From assembly GCA_035610835.1 (NCBI GenBank), contig CM069448.1, positions 3,100,001 through 3,164,000 on the forward strand: 64,000 nucleotides of DNA, given 5' to 3'. Shown in pieces: positions 53,825 through 62,895 of this stretch; position 1 is the stretch's first letter, and each line of letters opens with the position of its first letter. Under the pieces are notes generated by a model, which was not told where the DNA came from, did not search any database, and worked only from the letters and a program-made list of their open reading frames with translations. The DNA comes from Ophiura sarsii. Its lineage: Eukaryota > Echinodermata > Ophiuroidea > Amphilepidida > Ophiuridae. The translations under genes were made by a program, and so were the position numbers.

Positions 53825-55000
53825 ATGAACCGAGAAGAACTTATGGTCATTTACTTTTCAATGGGATACACAGCCATGCAAATCCATACTTTTCTCACAA
53901 TGAGACATGGAATGATGTTTAGCCTTCGACATCTGCGCAGACTGATGTGGCGTCTCGGCTTGTATAGTCGTGGAAGACCATCCAATATGAACGACATTGT
54001 GGATGCTATCACTACCGAATTGAATGGATGCGGAAGGTTACTTGGATATCGCATGATGTGGCAACGGTTGACCACTCTTTACGGTTTACGTGTCAGCCAA
54101 AATGTAACAAGATTGCTTCTTGGCGTAATGGACCCTGAAGGGGTTGCCTTAAGGACACGCGGTCGTCTCCATCGAAGACAATACATATGCAGAGGGCCTA
54201 ACCATGTGTGGCATATTGACGGCTTGGACAAACTCAAACAATTCGGTTTTGCGGTACACGCATGCATAGACGGATTTTCCCGAAAAGTATTGTGGTTGCA
54301 TGTGGGAAGAAGTAACAACAACCCTGCTATTATTGCCGGGTTTTATTTGGAAACTATCAAGCGTTTAAACTGTGTGCCACGAATTGTGCGAAGTGATCGC
54401 GGAACAGAAAATGGTCGTGTGAGATTGTTTCAGATTGCACTTCGATCAGATCACAATGATAGTCTATCTGGATACCGTAGTTTCAGATACGGTAGATCTA
54501 CGGCAAACCAGCGTGTAGAGTGCTTTTGGAGCCAGCTTCGTAGAATGGTGACTCACTTTTGGATAAATTTTTTCAAAGACATGAGAGACGACGGTGTTTT
54601 TGATAACAGTGACCCAGTCCAAGTTGAATGTATGAGATTTTGCTTTACACGCGTTTTGCAAGCCGACTTTGACAGAGCAGTTGAACTGTGGAACAACCAC
54701 AGCATTCGTCCTCAAAATAATCGCGAGTGCCCATCAGGAAAACCAAATATGATGTACTTTTTACCACAGCGTTTTGGGGCCACAGACCAGTCAAAAACCT
54801 TACTATTTAGCGAAAACGATTTAGATGAAGCGGCGATTCAATATTGTGAAGAATATCCTCCGTATGGGTGTAGCAATGATTTTGTAAACGTTGTCGAATT
54901 GATCATTGGAAACAATATCGAGAACTATGAGATGCCGACCACTGCGAATCAAGCGCTATCCCTGTACACTAGCCTAATGGAACTTATTGATGATTTATAG
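53825..55000 (+). CDS. IS3-like DDE integrase/transposase, intact ORF
   Basis: Encodes a DDE-family recombinase expected to cut and join DNA in the nucleus. I start at the ATG of MNREELM (53825). The frame is open back to 53576, but upstream residues look non-coding and TTTTTTTTCAG at 53730-53740 is a good splice acceptor in frame, so coding may begin in an earlier exon. Numbering from 53576: a helix-turn-helix-like segment at ~86-135 (IYFSMGYTAMQI, SLRHLRRLMWRLGL, GRP). The catalytic core follows with D215 in WHIDGLDKL, D274 in IVRSDRGTEN, and E315 in QRVECFWSQLRR (40 residues between the last two). Then comes a C-terminal region with WNNHSIRPQNN. The pattern fits the integrase-core proteins common in aquatic animals and the eukaryotic IS3-like (IS3EU) transposons. 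No stop or frameshift is seen. I find no convincing terminal inverted repeats, so it could be a young element or a domesticated gene. Confidence 0.8.
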   Translation: MNREELMVIYFSMGYTAMQIHTFLTMRHGMMFSLRHLRRLMWRLGLYSRGRPSNMNDIVDAITTELNGCGRLLGYRMMWQRLTTLYGLRVSQNVTRLLLGVMDPEGVALRTRGRLHRRQYICRGPNHVWHIDGLDKLKQFGFAVHACIDGFSRKVLWLHVGRSNNNPAIIAGFYLETIKRLNCVPRIVRSDRGTENGRVRLFQIALRSDHNDSLSGYRSFRYGRSTANQRVECFWSQLRRMVTHFWINFFKDMRDDGVFDNSDPVQVECMRFCFTRVLQADFDRAVELWNNHSIRPQNNRECPSGKPNMMYFLPQRFGATDQSKTLLFSENDLDEAAIQYCEEYPPYGCSNDFVNVVELIIGNNIENYEMPTTANQALSLYTSLMELIDDL

Positions 55001-55173
55001 CCGGTTATGCTTTTTATATTTTATTTATAGATTGGCTATATCATAGCTACCATCCTAAACATCGCAAAAATTAAAGTTCCCACTCATTGAAGAGGTCATG
55101 GCTTTAAATCTAAGCTTGATATCATGACATATTTTACTATACACCGCCGGGGTATAGCGCCAGCTCCAATTTG

Positions 55174-55454
55174 GTACCCTGTGATACCAACGACTGTAAG
55201 TTGTCAAAAATAGGCAATGGTGTATGGAATTGACCGAGATGTGAATGTTGCCAATTTCACGCACACAAGACCGTAATTACTGCAGCATAACGATCGATCA
55301 CTGCGGCGTCGGAAAAAAAGCGCGGGATTTATAATGGCGTGGGTGAAGAATGTGTACGTAATCTGCAAATTTGCAACACTCACAGCTCGGTCAATTGTCA
55401 TAAACCATTGGTTATTTTCGACAACTTACGTTACTTTTTTGAGACACTCTGTAT
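55174..55454. mobile_element. MITE downstream of the integrase gene
   Basis: GTAAGTTGTCAAAAATAGGC...AATTGACCGAG.TGTGA.TGTTGC (55197-55258) is mirrored by GCAACACTCACAGCTCGGTC...TTATTTTCGACAACTTAC (55371-55431), arms ~70 bp. The outermost parts (TACCCTG / CTCTGTA) match only weakly, so the ends are approximate. Confidence 0.6.
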
Positions 55455-55632
55455 AGCTCCATTCTATTAGTAGGTCTATTTATAGTCAGTAGTCTATTAT
55501 CAGTAGGCCAACATGTAGCATTTTCACAGATCACTGTTCTGATTATATTTATTGTGATAACAGGTGTTGATAAAGCGAATTCTGGGACCCAGAAAAAGAT
55601 ACAGGTCTCTTAGCAAAAAGTTAATGATTACT

Positions 55633-56640
55633 TCTGATTCGATTCAATTCAATTCAATTCAATTACAATATACTATGAACATACTACTTAGAATAACATA
55701 CAATGATATGGAGGAGATAATCAATAGGCCATGAAGGCCAGAAGCTAATTATCACCAGAATCAGAAACAATTGCACATAAAACCAAGAAACATCATTAGA
55801 AACAGAGCTCCGAAAATTATTCAGTTTAAAGGTTTGAGTTAATGAAATACTTCTTTAATAGGGTTTTAAAATTCTTAACATTTGTGGGATATTTTATATT
55901 GTTTGGTAGCGGATTCCATACCGTGGGTGCAGACGATGTTACGACTTTAGATGCAAAGTTAGTTTTGTTATTCTTCAAATTGTACTGATCCATATTTCAC
56001 GTTTTATGATTGTGAATATTTGATCTTTTAACATAGTATTGATTAAAGACAAGGGGAAGATCTCCAGTTGAACATTTATACATAAACACGCATAATGCAA
56101 GTTTATATAATTTATGTATATTCAACATGTTGAGTTCCTGAAATAGAGGCTTACTTGGTGCTCGGAAGTTAGCCTGGATAATGTATCGTACAGCTCGCTT
56201 TTGTAGTTTATGTAATATGTTAACAGAAGTTTTGTTAGCATTTCCCAAGGCTAAAATACCATAATTCAAATAAGGCAGCACCAACGCATAGTATAGGCCT
56301 ATGCTTATTATATGCTTTCAATATTTCTGTGTGAAAAGAGTATTGTAGTATCATCAGCGAGTAATATAAATTGAAGCATATTAGACGTATTTACAATATC
56401 TTTTATGTATAAAATAAAATAAACAGCGGCCCGAGTATTGATCCTTGCGGAACACCCCACAATATTTTCTGTTCGGATGACTTACATTCATTATAATACA
56501 CATATTGGGATCTGTTGCTAAGATAACTTTTAAACCATTGCAGGGGGATTCCTCTGATTTCATAATGTTCTAGTTTATAAAGCAATATATTGTGATCAAT
56601 CATGTCAATTGTGATCAATGGATCAATGGTATCGTTTATT
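55633..56640 (-). mobile_element. LINE 3' part with internal deletion and AATTC tail
   Basis: Minus strand. 56618-56403 reads MIDHNILLYKLEHYEIRGIP, WFKSYLSNR, GVPQGSILGPLF. 56381-56290 reads FILLADDTTILFSH (catalytic ADD). 56284-55997 reads VLPYLNYGILALG, KLQKRAVRYI and KLALCVFMYK. About 150 residues are missing between the last two, and frames change. The element ends at its 3' side in (AATTC)n at 55635-55662. CR1/Jockey-type group, dead copy. Confidence 0.85.
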
Positions 56641-56733
56641 CACTAAACGATGTCCACCTAAAATAGGTTTGAGTGACCGCTGTATTACATTACATATTCA
56701 CGCGGTGGAATTGCGAAAAAAATTAAGACTTAA

Positions 56734-56953
56734 AGGCCCTTGGTCCGATCGCATTTGACCCCGTGACCTTTTTTTTCTTCTCACCATCATACTGAAATTT
56801 TAGACCCCAAAACAAATTCCTTACAAAGTTACAGATAAAACCGCACACTTATTGTTATTTGATATTTATATGGGAGTAGACTGAGGTCCAGTCTGTCATA
56901 TTATGCAAAGACCTCACTGTGATAAAATTTGAACACAATCAGACCAAGCCCCT
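56734..56953. mobile_element. TTAA-flanked MITE (220 bp), ends AGG...CCT
   Basis: TTAA borders both ends (56730-56733 and 56954-56957). Ends AGGCCCTTGGTCCGAT / ATCAGACCAAGCCCCT are imperfect inverted repeats. The centre is AT-rich and non-coding. Confidence 0.7.
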
Positions 56954-57103
56954 TTAATTTGACCTTTCATAAATATACAAATGAACTAAAAGCAACACTA
57001 CGGATATGACACCATTGACGTTTTACTCCTGGTTATCCCATGTGTCATTTGAGCTATATCACAACAAAATTAGACCAGTTTCAATATTTGACTCACATAG
57101 TAA

Positions 57104-57125
57104 CCCCCCCCCCCCCCCCCCCCCC
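57104..57125 (+). repeat. Poly-C tract (22 nt)
   Basis: Pure C run ~50 bp before the start of the 77-bp satellite. The frame through it (57006-57212) is not a gene. Confidence 0.95.
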
Positions 57126-57175
57126 TCCCCATTTCCCGACCGCGTGCAGCAGATTGAAAAAACCGTGTCCACCAT

Positions 57176-59254
57176 AGGAATGGTACCTATGGTCCATAAG
57201 CTACCCAGATAGGACACATGTTTATACACGTAGCATGATAATGAGTAGAAGTAACAATGGTACCTATGGTCCATAAGCTACCCAGATAGGACACATGTTT
57301 ATACACGTAGCATGATAATGAGTAGAAGTAACAATGGTACCTATGGTCCATAAGCTACCCAGATAGGACACATGTTTATACACGTAGCATGATAATGAGT
57401 AGAAGTAACAATGGTACCTATGGTCCATAAGCTACCCAGATAGGACACATGTTTATACACGTAGCATGATAATGAGTAGAAGTAGCAATGGTACCTATGG
57501 TCCATAAGCTACCCAGATAGGACACATGTTTATACACGTAGCATGATAATGAGTAGAAGTAACAATGGTACCTATGGTCCATAAGCTACCCAGATAGGAC
57601 ACATGTTTATACACGTAGCATGATAATGAGTAGAAGTAACAATGGTACCTATGGTCCATAAGCTACCCAGATAGGACACATGTTTATACACGTAGCATGA
57701 TAATGAGTAGAAGTAACAATGGTACCTATGGTCCATAAGCTACCCAGATAGGACACATGTTTATACACGTAGCATGATAATGAGTAGAAGTAACAATGGT
57801 ACCTATGGTCCATAAGCTACCCAGATAGGACACATGTTTATACACGTAGCATGATAATGAGTAGAAGTAACAATGGTACCTATGGTCCATAAGCTAACCA
57901 GATAGGACACATGTTTATACACGTAGCATGATAATGAGTAGAAGTAACAATGGTACCTATGGTCCATAAGCTACCCAGATAGGACACATGTTTATACACG
58001 TAGCATGATAATGAGTAGAAGTAACAATGGTACCTATGGTCCATAAGCTACCCAGATAGGACACATGTTTATACACGTAGCATGATAATGAGTAGAAGTA
58101 ACAATGGTACCTATGGTCCATAAGCTACCCAGATAGGACACATGTTTATACACGTAGCATGATAATGAGTAGAAGTAGCAATGGTACCTATGGTCCATAA
58201 GCTACCCAGATAGGACACATGTTTATACACGTAGCATGATAATGAGTAGAAGTAACAATGGTACCTATGGTCCATAAGCTACCCAGATAGGACACATGTT
58301 TATACACGTAGCATGATAATGAGTAGAAGTAACAATGGTACCTATGGTCCATAAGCTACCCAGATAGGACACATGTTTATACACGTAGCATGATAATGAG
58401 TAGAAGTAACAATGGTACCTATGGTCCATAAGCTACCCAGATAGGACACATGTTTATACACGTAGCATGATAATGAGTAGAAGTAACAATGGTACCTATG
58501 GTCCATAAGCTACCCAGATAGGACACATGTTTATACACGTAGCATGATAATGAGTAGAAGTAACAATGGTACCTATGGTCCATAAGCTACCCAGATAGGA
58601 CACATGTTTATACACGTAGCATGATAATGAGTAGAAGTAACAATGGTACCTATGGTCCATAAGCTACCCAGATAGGACACATGTTTATACACGTAGCATG
58701 ATAATGAGTAGAAGTAACAATGGTACCTATGGTCCATAAGCTACCCAGATAGGACACATGTTTATACACGTAGCATGATAATGAGTAGAAGTAACAATGG
58801 TACCTATGGTCCATAAGCTACCCAGATAGGACACATGTTTATACACGTAGCATGATAATGAGTAGAAGTAACAATGGTACCTATGGTCCATAAGCTACCC
58901 AGATAGGACACATGTTTATACACGTAGCATGATAATGAGTAGAAGTAACAATGGTACCTATGGTCCATAAGCTACCCAGATAGGACACATGTTTATACAC
59001 GTAGCATGATAATGAGTAGAAGTAACAATGGTACCTATGGTCCATAAGCTACCCAGATAGGACACATGTTTATACACGTAGCATGATAATGAGTAGAAGT
59101 AACAATGGTACCTATGGTCCATAAGCTACCCAGATAGGACACATGTTTATACACGTAGCATGATAATGAGTAGAAGTAACAATGGTACCTATGGTCCATA
59201 AGCTACCCAGATAGGACACATGTTTATACACGTAGCATGATAATGAGTAGAAGT
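57176..59254 (+). repeat. 77-bp satellite, 27 nearly identical units
   Basis: Unit: AACAATGGTACCTATGGTCC, ATAAGCTACCCAGATAGGAC, ACATGTTTATACACGTAGCA, TGATAATGAGTAGAAGT. Starts 57253 and 57330 fix 77 bp. Only three single-base variants are evident. AGTAGCAATGG occurs twice, at ~57484 and ~58177, exactly nine units (693 bp) apart. AGCTAACCAG occurs once near 57893. The left edge starts mid-unit at AATGGTACC and the right edge ends with AACAATGG. Confidence 0.97.
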
Positions 59255-59569
59255 AACAATGGAATCTAGACGAAATTGAGTTGATGAACGAAGATTGTAG
59301 GAAGGCATATACCGTTTTCAAATGAGTGCTTGAAGATAGGTTGGAGCAGATATGTTGGACCCCATTGGAAATAAGTTTGCAAGAGTAGCCAGACTTTATG
59401 GGCCATCCTAGCATGTTGGTTTAGGTGCTAATTCAAATTTAATGCTTTTGTATGTTTTTAAAAATAGCCTTTTCAGGCCTTGTTGGTTATTTGTTAATGA
59501 TTTTTTGCATGTTTCGTTAATATTTATGTTTTTCAACTTTGTACCGCATATGCTGAATAAATAACAAAC
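59255..59569. other. Spacer after the satellite
   Basis: About 315 bp with no supported gene. A short open stretch WNLDEIELMNEDCRKAYTVF (59260-59319) has no recognised match. Confidence 0.45.
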
Positions 59570-59670
59570 AAACAAACCGTGGAGACATTTAAATGTGAGA
59601 AGAAGAATTTTATATATAATGCGATATTTGATGGGAAGCCCAACGGCAGCTGATGTGCCAGTAGCCAAGC
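59570..59670 (-). mobile_element. LINE C-terminal fragment
   Basis: The minus strand reads LATGTSAAVGLPIKYRIIYK then ILLLTFKCLHG, equivalent to LPVKYRI..KILLLT.K.LHG of CR1/L2 enzymes (compare LPVKNRIVLKILMLTYKSL at ~47560). A (TTTG)n-like run adjoins. Confidence 0.75.
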
Positions 59671-60449
59671 AGAACAGACTACAAGTGTTTATAACAAGAT
59701 TCGTACCCGTCCTGTTGTTAAATCATTCTTTATTCATTCATAAAAAAATATGTGAATAAAAGAAAGTACATGGTGAGCTGACCCACTCATGACCAGCACA
59801 AGCAGATCAGCATATCTGGCAAGGGAAACAATATAGACATATAAACATTATAGAATATAAAACACACAACAGCGTAAAATAGTGAATCTTGAGGCGAATG
59901 TGAGGAGCGGCGAAGGTTTGAAGTTATATCCTGGGGTGACACTTGGTACCCGTTGTTTGGGGCTCCGTTATGACACGTTAAAGGTACCATAAAACTCGCG
60001 AGTTCGTGCGAATCAGCCACGAAACTTATGCAATGTAATTGATTGCACAGTTTCACGCTTCGCTGCCATTGGAAATGAGCCCACTACTATACTGTGCACA
60101 TATTACACATTACATACACGCCACAGAGCCCAAACACCCAATGCAATAAAGTAGTCTGGCAACCAAGTTCAATTATTTGATAGGACCTGGAAAGTTTGTA
60201 TATAGTTTTGTTTTTGATTGATTTAGATAGCTGAGGTGTTCCTTAATCAGAATCTGCCGGTTGATAAATTTTCACCCTTGAGGGTTTTGATAAATTCAAG
60301 ATGGCGTCCAAAATGGCCGTCATAATAGATAATCGGTCAAAATTTCCCTTAACCTTGTTTTAAATCATCCAATATATTCATCTCATCATAAGGAATCAGA
60401 AAAAGTATAGTTTTACCTATCTCCAATGTATGGTTCTTAAGCTATACTT
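59671..60449. other. Spacer
   Basis: About 780 bp with no gene or repeat I can support. Confidence 0.4.
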
Positions 60450-60450
60450 A

Positions 60451-60829
60451 AAAACGTGAAAGGTCATATCAGAGGTCACGTGTTTGGCGAAAATTTCAAA
60501 ATTGCCCGATTTTGCTCAAAATGGTCTCAAAATGTTCTTGTTGCAAAACTATGTTCACAAAGTAATAGTTTGCAATATCCCAGATGTACTGTTGCTATGG
60601 TTACCGGCCATCGTAGACATTGTTTTACAGGCACATGGTAGGCCTATTGACTTTGATATATTTGATACCATATCAACGATTGATCTGAGGCACTGCAAAC
60701 TATTACTTTGTGTAGACGGTTTTGCAAGAGGAACATTTTGAGACAATTTTGAGCAAAATCGGGTACTTTTGAAATTTCGGGCTTCCATAGGCCCAAATAC
60801 GTGACCTCTGATATGACCTTTCACGTTTT
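60451..60829. repeat. Foldback element (379 bp)
   Basis: AAAACGTGAAAGGTCATATC and complement at 60810-60829 begin inverted arms of ~130 bp (CAGAGGTCACGTGTTTGG.., CCCGATTTTGCTCAAAAT, CAAAGTAATAGTTTGCA). The right arm carries a ~15-bp extra segment around GGGCTTCCATAGGCCC. Frames inside are symmetrical artefacts. No clear target duplication. Confidence 0.8.
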
Positions 60830-60899
60830 TGTGCTAGCTATTGTGCTAACTATCACGATAGCTAGCTCTTATAGCCTGAATTCAAAATCAATATTCCAA

Positions 60900-61358
60900 G
60901 TACGCGTTATTTATAATGACTTCGAGTCACTTGGTTCAGGAAACCGTGACCAAATCGGTATAATTATCGAACGGGTCCAGCCAAATGACACTCTCATACG
61001 GGTATATTGTAAATGGACCCCTGATAATAATGGCACCTGTCAATTATGTAATAATGGTATTGAGGATACAAAGCACTTTCTTTTCACTTGCATGTCACTT
61101 AATGCTATAAGAACTAATGAATATAATAATCTAGAAAAGGCTCTAATTGACTCAAATGGTATTGATGTATGGGTGCTATTTATCTCTAGCGATCTTGATG
61201 TAAAATATAAATTAATGCTAGGTAGTACATACACCACATTTTGTAATATAAGCAATGTTAACGACTTTTATCATGTATTTGACAAATTTTGTAAGTCCTT
61301 CTCCAAGCGTGCATGGAAGGCACGATTAGAGACGAAATGCGCAAACAATGACGACTGA
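60900..61358 (+). mobile_element. LINE C-terminal zinc-knuckle fragment
   Basis: The frame reads RVYCKWTP, then CQLCNNGIEDTKHFLFTC, NAIRTNEYNNLEKA. C-X2-C…H-X4-C with IED.KHFL is the end of many LINE reverse-transcriptase proteins. The listed ATG at 60801 lies in the foldback's right arm, so the first ~30 residues are not part of the original protein. The stop is at 61356-61358, next to the CpG-rich array. Confidence 0.75.
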
Positions 61359-61359
61359 A

Positions 61360-62030
61360 TTTCTGATAATAGCGACAATAGCACAAAAGAGCACTGGTGT
61401 GCGCGATAGTGCTAGCAGTAAGTCAATCGTATTAGGAGCATAATAATCGCGCTATTTTACGCGATAGCGTCAATCGATAGCGTTAGTAGCACAGAAGAGC
61501 ACGGGCGTATGTTATAGTGCGAGCAGTAAGGCGATAGCGACAATAGCAAAGTAGAGCACAGGCGTGTGCGATAGTGCGAGCATTAAAGCAATCGCATTAT
61601 GATCATTTGCGCTATTTTACGCGATAGCGACAATCGATAGCGTCAGTAGCACAGAAGAGCACGGGCGTATGTGATAGTGCGAGCAGTAAGGCGATAGCGA
61701 CAATAGCAAAGTAGAACACAGGCGTGTGCGATAGTGCGAGCATTAAAGCAATCGCATTATGATCATATGATTGCGCTATTTTACGCGATAGCGACAATCA
61801 ATAGCGTCAGTAGCACAGAAGAGCACGAGTTTGTGCGATAGTGCGAGCAGTATAATATATATAGCGATTATAGCACAGAAGAGCACGGGCGTATGTGATA
61901 GTGCGAAGCAATTAGGAGCTTGCTAGGAGCACATTGTCACTTGCTATACAATAGCACAAAAGAGCACAGGTGTGTGCGATCGCGCGATTGTGTGCATCTT
62001 TCTGCTGCAATTGCACAATAGCACCTTCAC
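61360..62030 (+). repeat. ~160-bp CpG-rich tandem repeat
   Basis: Units of ~160-163 bp with CGCTATTTTACGCGATAGCG (itself a palindrome), AGTAGCACAGAAGAGCACGG and GTGATAGTGCGAGCAGTA. ACAGAAGAGC recurs at 61491, 61651, 61814 and 61874. Confidence 0.85.
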
Positions 62031-62480
62031 ATGTGCTATTCGCGCTATTGTGCGATGTTCCTTTCAACAATGTTAGTAGTGCGCTATTCGCGCTATTGTG
62101 CGAATGATACTTCATTCATCTATGAGACATGCCAAGGATGTGCTATTCGCGCTATTGTGCGATGTTCCGTTTAACAATAGTAGTGAGCATTTAGTGTGTT
62201 ACTCGCGCTATTTTGCGTTATTCGCGCTATTGTGCGATGTTCCTTTCAACACTAAGTTAGTATTGCGCTAATCGCGCTATTGTGCGAATGATTATTATAC
62301 TTCATTCATCTATGAGACATGCCAAGGATGCGCTATTCGCGCTATTGTGCGATGTTCCATTCAACAATGTTAGTAGTGTGCTATTCGCGCTATTGTGCGA
62401 ATGATCATTATACTTCATTCATCTATGAGACCTGCCAAGGATGTGCTATTCGCGCTATTGTGCGATGTTTCTTTCAACAA
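62031..62480 (+). repeat. Array of near-palindrome TCGCGCTATTGTGCGA
   Basis: Eight copies of TATTCGCGCTATTGTGCGA (near 62038, 62085, 62142, 62215, 62270, 62332, 62382, 62446) alternate with two spacers, TGTTCCTTTCAACAATGTTAG and ATGATACTTCATTCATCTATGAGAC. The motif set is in inverse orientation to the related words (GCGACAATAGCAC) of the preceding array. Confidence 0.85.
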
Positions 62481-62532
62481 TGTTAGTCTCAGGAAATAAA
62501 CTAATTTTGTCCGAACCTGATAAGCATTTCAA

Positions 62533-62895
62533 GTGACAATGACATTCTGTGGACATACTATTCATCAAATCTTGAAAATGTCCGACTTCCCCACCCACCC
62601 GTTCACGCTTTTTAGAGTTAATCAGACGGTGGTGGACATGTCAGACATTTACTTGGTGACTTTCAAGATGTTACTAACACACCGTTTGATAGTATCAAGT
62701 GACAGGTTTGGCATAATAGATTATGGGTCGTTCTTTAAACGCCCCAATCAAACTATGAGCCCTCTTAAATGCATGGTGGTAACCACCGATATAGTTTGTG
62801 TACTACTCAATGGGTACAGTTCACAGCATCTTGTGCGTCTAAAATATAAACCATTAGAGCTATGCAACTCAAACTTTGGAACACGACTTTTTTAA
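62533..62895 (+). CDS. Hypothetical ORF in the 1-kb tandem repeat
   Basis: A 120-codon frame with no domain I recognise. The second repeat copy holds the matching frame at 63561-63818 (85 codons), nearly identical up to CMVV. There GGTAAAACCACC replaces GGTAACCACC and shifts the frame. Because the DNA of the two copies is almost identical throughout, the frame's conservation is not evidence of selection. More likely repeat DNA than a gene. Confidence 0.2.
   Translation: MTMTFCGHTIHQILKMSDFPTHPFTLFRVNQTVVDMSDIYLVTFKMLLTHRLIVSSDRFGIIDYGSFFKRPNQTMSPLKCMVVTTDIVCVLLNGYSSQHLVRLKYKPLELCNSNFGTRLF

Noticed and set aside
57176..59254. Possible repeat-protein gene in the 77-bp array
   Set aside because: 77 is not a multiple of three, and stops occur in every frame within two units.
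60456..60824. Three frames of 61-89 codons, two on the plus and one on the minus strand
   Set aside because: They are mirror images of each other inside the foldback at 60451-60829 and not independent coding sequences.
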